Assembly (NCBI RefSeq): GCF_003732425.1
Contig: NZ_MOBX01000014.1
Coordinates: 920,816-984,815 of the forward strand
DNA length: 64,000 nucleotides
DNA from: Pseudomonas fluorescens
Lineage (GTDB): Bacteria > Pseudomonadota > Gammaproteobacteria > Pseudomonadales > Pseudomonadaceae
Reading direction: 5' to 3'
Both the position numbers and the translations under genes were made by a program. Each line of letters begins with the position of its first letter. The first letter of the stretch is position 1. This document shows positions 1-6,574 of the stretch, piece after piece. Under the pieces are notes generated by a model. It saw nothing but the letters and a program-made list of their open reading frames with translations, searched no databases and was not told the origin of the DNA.

Positions 1-17
1 CCCCAGACCTCTCCCGA

Positions 18-69
18 GGGAGAGGGAGAGGGAGAGGGAGAGGGAGAGGGAGAGGGAGAGGGAGAGGGG
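18..69. repeat. GGGAGA hexanucleotide tandem repeat
   Basis: Eight perfect consecutive copies of GGGAGA (18-65) end in GGGG. The tract is non-coding and about 160 bases upstream of the first gene. The flanking CTCCC at 11-15 suggests it grew from a REP-like palindrome. The repeat is directly visible; any effect on transcription is a guess. Confidence 0.9.
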
Positions 70-79
70 TTTGTGGAGC

Positions 80-95
80 TGGCGCGTTTCCTGCA
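80..95 (+). promoter_or_regulatory. candidate sigma-54 promoter of the glycosylation operon
   Basis: TGGCGC-N5-CTGCA has the invariant GG and GC exactly 10 bases apart. It differs from the TGGCAC/TTGCA consensus at one base in each element. It lies about 135 bases upstream of rfbF, the first gene of the operon. The stronger sigma-54 sites elsewhere in the window make it plausible, but it is the weakest of the set. Confidence 0.45.
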
Positions 96-231
96 AGTCC
101 CCTGTAAATCGCCATAAAACGAGCGCTCGCGGTCACTTCAGCGGCGCCTGGAACGGCAAAAGGTTTGGCCAGACGGCCCGCAACGCTCAACAAAGCGATG
201 CGCAGCCCGGTGAAGAACAAGAGGGGAGACG

Positions 232-1005
232 ATGAAGGCAGTTATTTTGGCGGGTGGCCTCGGCACGCGCATCAGTGAAGAGTCGCACCTCAAGCCCAAG
301 CCAATGATCGAGATCGGCGGCAAGCCAATTCTCTGGCACATCATGAAGCAGTATTCCGCCCACGGAATTCACGACTTTGTGATCTGCCTCGGCTACAAGG
401 GCTATGCGATCAAGGACTTCTTCGCCAATTACTTCCTGCACACCTCTGACGTCACCTTCAACATGCGCGAAAACCGCATGGACGTGCACCAGAACTACAG
501 CGAGCCGTGGAGTGTCACGCTCATCGACACTGGCGAAGAAACCATGACCGGTGGTCGCTTGCTGCGTGCCGGCCGTTATCTGAAGGATGAAGAGGCGTTC
601 TGCTTCACCTACGGCGACGGCGTATCCGATATCAACATCGCCCAACTCGTGGATTTCCACCAAGCCCACGGTCGTCTGGCGACCGTCACTGCCGTGCAGC
701 CGCCGGGCCGCTACGGCGCGCTTGAGCGTCAGGGCGATCAAGTGCTGGGCTTCACCGAAAAACCTCGCGGTGACGGTGGCTGGATCAACGGTGGCTTCTT
801 CGTGCTCTCGCCGAAAGTGCTGCCGTACATCGCCGATGACGCCACCACCTGGGAAGCCGAGCCGCTGGCGCGTCTGGCTCAGGACGAACAGCTGAAAGCT
901 TTCGAGCACGAAGGCTTCTGGCACCCGATGGACACCCTGCGCGACAAGAACCATCTCGAAGCGCTGTGGCAGAGCGGGGAGGCCCCATGGAAGCAATGGG
1001 CCTGA
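232..1005 (+). CDS. rfbF: glucose-1-phosphate cytidylyltransferase
   Basis: It makes CDP-glucose from glucose 1-phosphate and CTP, the entry step for CDP-activated deoxysugars. The 257-residue protein is the usual RfbF length. It opens with the nucleotidyltransferase signature LAGGLGTR at about residues 7-14, followed by LKPKPMIEIGGKPILWHI, as in the RfbF branch of the family. The ATG at 232 has an AGGGGAG ribosome site just upstream. It is the first gene of an operon whose members mostly overlap, and its 3' end overlaps rfbG. Alternative sugar-nucleotide pyrophosphorylases are less likely because the next gene is a CDP-glucose 4,6-dehydratase. Confidence 0.95.
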   Translation: MKAVILAGGLGTRISEESHLKPKPMIEIGGKPILWHIMKQYSAHGIHDFVICLGYKGYAIKDFFANYFLHTSDVTFNMRENRMDVHQNYSEPWSVTLIDTGEETMTGGRLLRAGRYLKDEEAFCFTYGDGVSDINIAQLVDFHQAHGRLATVTAVQPPGRYGALERQGDQVLGFTEKPRGDGGWINGGFFVLSPKVLPYIADDATTWEAEPLARLAQDEQLKAFEHEGFWHPMDTLRDKNHLEALWQSGEAPWKQWA

Positions 1006-2069
1006 GTGCGGATTTCTGGCGCGGCAAACGCGTTCTCGTCACCGGACACACCGGTTTCAAAGGCAGTTGGCTGACCCTATGGCTGCAAAGCCTCGGCGCG
1101 CAAGTCAGCGGCTTTGCCCTCGATCCGTCGACCGAGCCGAGCCTGTTTGAACTGGCGCGGGTGCATGAGGGCATCAACGATCAGCGCGGTGATCTGCGGG
1201 ATCTGGGCGCCTTGCTGGAAATCATCGCCGACACCGAGCCGGAGATCGTTCTGCACCTGGCGGCTCAGCCATTGGTGCGCGAAGGCTACCGCGATCCGCT
1301 CGGCACTTACTCCAGCAACGTCATGGGCACGCTGAACCTGCTCGAAGCGATTCGTCAGGTCGGTTGCGTGCGCGCCTGCGTGCTGGTGACCACTGACAAG
1401 GTCTACGCCAACAAGGAATGGCTGTGGCCGTACCGCGAAGACGAAGCCCTCGGTGGCCACGACCCGTACAGCAGCAGCAAGGCCTGCTGTGAATTGCTCG
1501 CACAGTCTTATGCCGCGTCGTTTTTCCCGGCGGACAAGTACGCCGAACACGGTCTGGCCTTGGCCACCGCGCGCGCTGGCAACGTCTTGGGCGGCGGTGA
1601 CTTTGCCCCTGAGCGCCTGATTCCCGACGTGCTCAAAGCCTGGACCGCGGACGAGCCGGTGACCCTGCGTTACCCGCAAGCCGTGCGCCCGTGGCAGCAT
1701 GCGCTGGAGCCGCTGGCCGGTTATCTGCAACTGGCTGCGGGCCTCTACGAACAAGGCCCGGAATACGCCGGGGCGTGGAACTTCGGCCCGGGCGAGGCGG
1801 ACATGTGCAGCGTCGGCGAAGTGGTCGAATTGCTCGCTAGCCGCTGGCCGCAGGCGCGCGGTCTGCGCATCGAAAAAAGCGAACTGCACGAGGCCGGCCT
1901 GCTGCGTCTGGACAGCAGCCGCGCACGCCAAGTACTTGGCTGGCAACCGCGCTGGACCTTGCAGGCATGCCTGACCCAGACCCTCGACTGGCACCTGGCG
2001 TGGCAGAACGGCGACGACATGCGCAACGTCACCCTCGGCCAACTGAACCTGTACCGAGGCGCGCTGTGA
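987..2069 (+). CDS. rfbG: CDP-glucose 4,6-dehydratase
   Basis: This NAD-dependent short-chain dehydrogenase-type enzyme converts CDP-glucose to CDP-4-dehydro-6-deoxyglucose. The N-terminal Rossmann motif is GHTGFKGSW, characteristic of RfbG, and the catalytic YxxxK is in DPYSSSKACCE. I chose the ATG at 987 because GGGGAGG (976-982) sits just ahead; an upstream GTG at 966 in the same frame has no such site. The gene overlaps the end of rfbF by 19 bases, and its TGA overlaps the GTG of the next gene, so the genes are probably translationally coupled. About 360 residues is the normal family length. Confidence 0.94.
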   Translation: MEAMGLSADFWRGKRVLVTGHTGFKGSWLTLWLQSLGAQVSGFALDPSTEPSLFELARVHEGINDQRGDLRDLGALLEIIADTEPEIVLHLAAQPLVREGYRDPLGTYSSNVMGTLNLLEAIRQVGCVRACVLVTTDKVYANKEWLWPYREDEALGGHDPYSSSKACCELLAQSYAASFFPADKYAEHGLALATARAGNVLGGGDFAPERLIPDVLKAWTADEPVTLRYPQAVRPWQHALEPLAGYLQLAAGLYEQGPEYAGAWNFGPGEADMCSVGEVVELLASRWPQARGLRIEKSELHEAGLLRLDSSRARQVLGWQPRWTLQACLTQTLDWHLAWQNGDDMRNVTLGQLNLYRGAL

Positions 2070-2626
2070 GCGAGTTTTCCCTGAAGGCATTGCCGCTGGC
2101 CGGCCTGTTCAGCGTCCAGCACAAACGCTTCGAAGACCAGCGCGGGCACTTCGCCCGGCTGTTCTGCGAAGGCAGTCTGAGTGCGTTCGGCAGCGAATTT
2201 CACATCCGTCAGATCAACCATTCCTGCACCCGCGAGAAGGGCAGTGTGCGCGGCCTGCATTATCAGAATGCCAATGCCCCGGAAGCCAAACTGATCACTT
2301 GCCTGCGCGGTGAAGTGTGGGACGTGGCGGTGGATCTGCGTCCGGATTCCGAAACCTTTCTGCACTGGCACGCCGAGTACCTGAAGGCCGGTGACGGTCG
2401 CAGTCTGTTGATCCCGGCCGGGTTCGCCCACGGTTTCCAGACGCTGAGCGAAGATGCCGAACTGCTTTACCTGCACAGCGCCGATTACGCGCCGGAGCAC
2501 GAAGGCGGTCTGTCGGTGAATGATCCACGGCTGGCGATCGCCTGGCCGTTGCCTGTCAATAATTTGTCAGCGCGTGATTCCAGCCATCCCGCGCTCGATC
2601 AACACTTTGCTGGAGTGCGTCTATGA
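2066..2626 (+). CDS. sugar-nucleotide 3,5-epimerase (RmlC/RfbC family)
   Basis: A cupin-fold epimerase of the dTDP-4-dehydrorhamnose 3,5-epimerase family. Its 186 residues match the family length. The conserved RGLHYQ (His65) and WDVAVDLRPDS segments are present, as is GFAHGFQTL. The GTG start at 2066 overlaps the rfbG stop as GTGA, a coupling pattern repeated through this operon. No dTDP-sugar genes lie nearby and CDP-glucose genes come directly before it. The likely substrate is therefore a CDP-4-dehydro-6-deoxyhexose, possibly after C-methylation. That substrate assignment is inference from neighbours. Confidence 0.88.
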   Translation: MSEFSLKALPLAGLFSVQHKRFEDQRGHFARLFCEGSLSAFGSEFHIRQINHSCTREKGSVRGLHYQNANAPEAKLITCLRGEVWDVAVDLRPDSETFLHWHAEYLKAGDGRSLLIPAGFAHGFQTLSEDAELLYLHSADYAPEHEGGLSVNDPRLAIAWPLPVNNLSARDSSHPALDQHFAGVRL

Positions 2627-3849
2627 ACTGCCGTGGGTGCGCCGCACCGCTGAGCCTGCCGCTGATCGACCTTGGCACCTCGCCACCGTCCAACGCCTAC
2701 GTCCACGCCGATCGCTTGGAGCAGGCCGAGCAATGGGTGCCACTGAAAGTCGCGGTGTGTCAGCAATGCTGGCTGGTGCAGACCGAGGATTACACCAGCG
2801 CCGACAGCCTGTTCGACGCCGAGTACGCCTACTTCAGTTCGTTCTCCAGCACCTGGCTGGCCCATGCCGAGCGCTATGTCGCCGAGATGGTCGAGCGTTT
2901 CGGTCTGAGCGCCGACAGCCGTGTGGTTGAAGTCGCCGCCAACGACGGATACCTGCTGCAATACGTCGCCGCTCGCGGCATTGCCTGCCTGGGCGTTGAG
3001 CCGACGCGCAGCACTGCACAAGCGGCACGCGAAAAAGGCCTGGAGATTCGTGAGCTGTTCTTCGGTCGCGAAACGGCCATGCAGCTGAACAGCGAAGGCT
3101 GGGGCGCTGACTTGATGGCGGCCAACAACGTGCTCGCCCATGTGCCGGACATCAATGATTTCCTCGGCGGGTTCGCGACGCTGCTCAAGCCGACCGGCGT
3201 CGCCACGTTCGAGTTTCCGCAACTGCTGACACTGATGGCTGGCGCGCAGTTCGACACGCTGTATCACGAGCACTATTCGTATTTGTCGCTGACTGCCGTG
3301 CAGACCCTGTGCGAGCGCAATGGTCTGGAAGTGTTCGACGTCAGCCAACTGACCACCCATGGCGGTTCGTTGCGCGTATTCGTCCAGCGCAAGGACGGTG
3401 AACGCCGTGCGGTTCAAGCCGCAGTGCAACAACAGTTGCAGGCAGAGCTCGAGGCCGGGGTGAAAACCGCCGAGTACTACGCCAGCCTCGCGCCCGCCGC
3501 TGAACGCATCAAGCATGATTTGCTGCGCTTTCTGTTGCAGGCCAAGGCTGACGGCAAGCGAGTAGTCGGTTACGGCGCGGCGGCCAAGGGCAACACCTTG
3601 CTCAACTACGCCGGGGTCAAAGCGGACCTGCTCGCCTGGGTGGCTGATGCCAACCCGCACAAGCAGGGCAAATTCCTGCCGGGCAGTCGTATTCCGATTG
3701 TCGCGCCGGCGCAGATTGATATCGAACAACCGGACTACGTGCTGGTGCTGCCGTGGAATCTGCTGCACGAAGTCAGTCAGCAACTGGCGCAAGTGCGTCA
3801 GTGGGACGGCCGCTTTGTGATCGCCGTGCCTGAGTTGAAAGTGCTGTGA
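2623..3849 (+). CDS. sugar C-methyltransferase with zinc-binding N-terminus
   Basis: A SAM-dependent methyltransferase of the NovU/TylC3 type that adds a methyl to carbon of 4-keto deoxysugar nucleotides. It has 408 residues. An N-terminal Cys cluster (CRGCAAPL near residues 3-10 and CQQCW near 47-51) is the expected zinc-binding domain. The central Rossmann domain contains VVEVAANDGYLLQYV. The C-terminal domain (VVGYGAAAKGNTLLN) matches the C-methyltransferase C-terminal family. Its ATG overlaps the previous stop (ATGA). The family is secure; carbon 3 as target and a CDP-sugar as substrate are inferred. Confidence 0.85.
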   Translation: MNCRGCAAPLSLPLIDLGTSPPSNAYVHADRLEQAEQWVPLKVAVCQQCWLVQTEDYTSADSLFDAEYAYFSSFSSTWLAHAERYVAEMVERFGLSADSRVVEVAANDGYLLQYVAARGIACLGVEPTRSTAQAAREKGLEIRELFFGRETAMQLNSEGWGADLMAANNVLAHVPDINDFLGGFATLLKPTGVATFEFPQLLTLMAGAQFDTLYHEHYSYLSLTAVQTLCERNGLEVFDVSQLTTHGGSLRVFVQRKDGERRAVQAAVQQQLQAELEAGVKTAEYYASLAPAAERIKHDLLRFLLQAKADGKRVVGYGAAAKGNTLLNYAGVKADLLAWVADANPHKQGKFLPGSRIPIVAPAQIDIEQPDYVLVLPWNLLHEVSQQLAQVRQWDGRFVIAVPELKVL

Positions 3850-4697
3850 AGGTACTCGTTACCGGCGCTACCGGTTTTGTCGGCCGCCATCTGGTTGCGG
3901 CGTTGCTGGCCCGTGGCTGTGACATTCGTGCGGTGGCGCGCAACGCAGAAACCGCGCAAGGCCTGCCATGGATCAACGACGTCGAGTTCGTGAGCGCGGA
4001 TATTCACGCCGCCGATCTCGATGTCGCTGCGTTGACCGCTGGTATTGATGCACTGGCGCATCTGGCCTGGCCGGGCTTGCCAAACTATCGGGCGCTGTTC
4101 CATTTCGAGCACAACCTGATGGCCGATTACCACTTTATCAAAAGCGCGGTCGAGGCGGGCGTGAAGCAGGTGCTGGTGACCGGCACCTGTTTCGAATACG
4201 GCATGCAAAGCGGCCCGCTCAGCGAGAGCACCGCGCCACAGCCGAGTAATCCTTACGGTCTGGCCAAACACACGCTGCACCTGTTTTTGCAAAACCTGCA
4301 GCAGGAACTGCCGTTCACGTTGCAGTGGGCGCGCTTGTTCTATCTGCATGGCGCAGGGCAGAACCCCAGCAGTCTGTTGGCGGCACTGGACCGGGCGATC
4401 GATACCGGTGAGCCGTCGTTCAACATGTCGGCCGGTGAGCAACTGCGTGATTTTCTGCCGATTGAAAACGCTGCCGCTTACCTCGCCGCAATCCTGCAAA
4501 ACCATGACTTCGACGGCGTGATCAATTGCGCCAGCGGCCAACCGGTTTCGGTGCGTTCATTGGTTGAACAACGCCTGCGCGAACGCGGTGCAGCGCTGAA
4601 ACTGAACCTCGGCCATTACCCGTATCCGACCCATGAACCGCTGGCGTTCTGGGCGGTGACCGAGCGCTTGCAACAGTTATTGGGAGAGCCGCAATGA
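3846..4697 (+). CDS. NAD-dependent epimerase/dehydratase (probable 4-ketoreductase of the deoxysugar)
   Basis: An extended short-chain dehydrogenase of 283 residues. The N-terminal nucleotide-binding motif GATGFVG is at about residues 7-13 and the catalytic NPYGLAKH (YxxxK) lies mid-protein. In a pathway that builds a CDP-4-dehydro-6-deoxy sugar, epimerises and C-methylates it, the missing final step is reduction at C4, which this protein could supply. The GTG start overlaps the upstream TGA by four bases. The epimerase/reductase distinction cannot be made from sequence alone. Confidence 0.82.
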   Translation: MKVLVTGATGFVGRHLVAALLARGCDIRAVARNAETAQGLPWINDVEFVSADIHAADLDVAALTAGIDALAHLAWPGLPNYRALFHFEHNLMADYHFIKSAVEAGVKQVLVTGTCFEYGMQSGPLSESTAPQPSNPYGLAKHTLHLFLQNLQQELPFTLQWARLFYLHGAGQNPSSLLAALDRAIDTGEPSFNMSAGEQLRDFLPIENAAAYLAAILQNHDFDGVINCASGQPVSVRSLVEQRLRERGAALKLNLGHYPYPTHEPLAFWAVTERLQQLLGEPQ

Positions 4698-5764
4698 GGC
4701 ACGAGTTGTACCGGGTCACCGACCTGCCGGTGCTGCAGAACCGCACCTTTGCCGATGCCGCATCGGCGCAGGCCTCGGCCAGTGCCGACATGCTGTTGGT
4801 GCAGGACGAGCGCAGCGGTCTGATCTTCAATGCGGCGTTCGACGCCGACAAGCTCAGCTACGACGCCGATTACCAGAACGAGCAGGCGCATTCCGGCCAG
4901 TTCCAGAAGCACTTGAGTGACGTCGAAGGCATCATCGCCAAGCACTTCAAGGGCCAGGAACTGATCGAAGTCGGCTGCGGCAAAGGCTATTTCCTTGAAT
5001 TGCTCAAGGGCCTCGGCTATTCGATCACCGGCATTGATCCGGCGTACGAAGGCGAGAATGCCGACGTGATCAAGGCACCGTTTACCCGTGGCCTTGGCCT
5101 CGCGGCGGACGCCATTGTTCTGCGCCATGTGCTGGAGCACATTCAGGATCCGGTCAGTTTCCTCGCTGAAATGGCCAACGCCAATCAGGGCGGGCAGATC
5201 TACATCGAAGTGCCGTGCTTCGACTGGATCCTCGAGCACAAAGCCTGGTTCGATCTGTTCTACGAGCACGTCAATTATTTCCGCCTTGATGACCTGCGCC
5301 GGATGTTCGGCACCGTGCACGAGGCCGGTCACCTGTTCGGTGGCCAATACCTGTACATCGTCGCCGACCTGTCGACCTTGCGCCTGACCCCGGAGCAACC
5401 GGTGCCGCGCCTGACCCTGCCTGACGGTTTCACCGCCAGCCTCGATCGCGCGGTGCAGATCATTCAGTCCGCCCCCGAGCAGGGTTCGGCGATCTGGGGC
5501 GCCTCGTCCAAAGGCGTGATTTATTCGCTGTTCCTGCAACGCGCGGGTGTGGCGGTGGATCGCGTGGTGGATATCAACCCGGCCAAGCAGGGGCGTTATC
5601 TGCCGTTGAGCGGTGTTCGCGTGTCCTCGCCGCAAGAGGCCATGGACGCGCTGCCCGAGGGCGCCAACCTGTTTGTGATGAATTCCAATTACCTCGAAGA
5701 GATCAAGCGGATGACCGGTGGACGCTATGTCTATCACGCCGTCGACAGCGCTTCGTTTCAGTGA
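4694..5764 (+). CDS. C-methyltransferase-like protein lacking the zinc-binding cysteines
   Basis: A 356-residue SAM-dependent methyltransferase related to the gene at 2623. The SAM-binding motif is LIEVGCGKGYFLELL. The C-terminal domain (AIWGASSKGVIYSLFL, then DINPAKQGRYLPLSGV) is the same type as in that neighbour. The N-terminal section that holds the CxxC pairs in zinc-dependent relatives is present in outline but has no cysteines. It may act on a different sugar, be a partner of the first enzyme, or have diverged in activity. The start overlaps the previous stop as ATGA. The two proteins look like divergent paralogues. Confidence 0.78.
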   Translation: MRHELYRVTDLPVLQNRTFADAASAQASASADMLLVQDERSGLIFNAAFDADKLSYDADYQNEQAHSGQFQKHLSDVEGIIAKHFKGQELIEVGCGKGYFLELLKGLGYSITGIDPAYEGENADVIKAPFTRGLGLAADAIVLRHVLEHIQDPVSFLAEMANANQGGQIYIEVPCFDWILEHKAWFDLFYEHVNYFRLDDLRRMFGTVHEAGHLFGGQYLYIVADLSTLRLTPEQPVPRLTLPDGFTASLDRAVQIIQSAPEQGSAIWGASSKGVIYSLFLQRAGVAVDRVVDINPAKQGRYLPLSGVRVSSPQEAMDALPEGANLFVMNSNYLEEIKRMTGGRYVYHAVDSASFQ

Positions 5765-5781
5765 CCCTTGAGATTATTAAA

Positions 5782-6519
5782 ATGACCGACAACAGCATCA
5801 ACCAAGCCTTCGAAGCCGAGTGCCGGGAACAGATTGCCCAGCAGGGTGACGACCAGAAACTGACTGGCCTGGCCCGCGATTTCTTCAACGAATCGGCCAA
5901 GCACAAATACAGCTACCACTTCTCGTGGATGGGCCGTCCGATCATCCAGCTGCCACAAGACATGATGGCCATGCAGGAAATCATCTGGCAGGTCAAACCG
6001 GATCTGGTCATCGAGTGCGGTATTGCCCATGGCGGTTCGATCATCTATTACGCCTCGTTGCTGGAGCTGCAAGGCCACGGCGAAGTGCTGGGCATCGACC
6101 TCGATATTCGCCCGCACAACCGCGAAGCGATCGAAAGCCACCCGATGGCCAAGCGCATCAAGATGATCGAAGGTTCGAGCATCGACGCGGGCATTGCCGC
6201 CCAGGTGCAGGCAGCGGCCAAAGGCAAGAAAGTCATTCTGGTTCTGGACTCCAACCACACCCACGATCACGTGCTGGAAGAGCTGCGTCTGTACGCACCG
6301 CTGGTGTCGGTCGACAGCTACTGCGTGGTCATGGACACCGTGGTTGAAGACATGCCGGCCGATTTCTTCCCGGATCGTCCATGGGGCCCGGGCGACAACC
6401 CGAAAACTGCCGTGTGGAAATACCTGGAAGAGAACCAGGATTTCGAGATCGATCAGCAGTTGCAAAACAAGCTGCTGATCACCGTGGCGCCGGACGGCTA
6501 TCTGCGTCGCGTCCGTTAA
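5782..6519 (+). CDS. cephalosporin hydroxylase (CmcI)-family protein, probable O-methyltransferase
   Basis: About 245 residues of the CmcI/rhamnosyl O-methyltransferase family. The segment LVIECGIAHGGSIIYYASLL resembles the family SAM site, followed by GIDLDIRPHNR and VLDSNHTHDHVLEEL, which supplies metal-binding-type acidic and His residues. Members are often encoded in polysaccharide and glycosylation clusters, where they probably methylate sugar hydroxyls. I used the ATG at 5782; a GTG at 5761 would overlap the upstream stop but has no ribosome site. Substrate is unknown; O-methylation of the flagellin glycan is the best guess. Confidence 0.75.
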   Translation: MTDNSINQAFEAECREQIAQQGDDQKLTGLARDFFNESAKHKYSYHFSWMGRPIIQLPQDMMAMQEIIWQVKPDLVIECGIAHGGSIIYYASLLELQGHGEVLGIDLDIRPHNREAIESHPMAKRIKMIEGSSIDAGIAAQVQAAAKGKKVILVLDSNHTHDHVLEELRLYAPLVSVDSYCVVMDTVVEDMPADFFPDRPWGPGDNPKTAVWKYLEENQDFEIDQQLQNKLLITVAPDGYLRRVR

Positions 6520-6574
6520 TTCGCAACATCACCAAAGCGTTATCTCGGCGAGTCGCCGGTTGTGGAGAGAAGTT

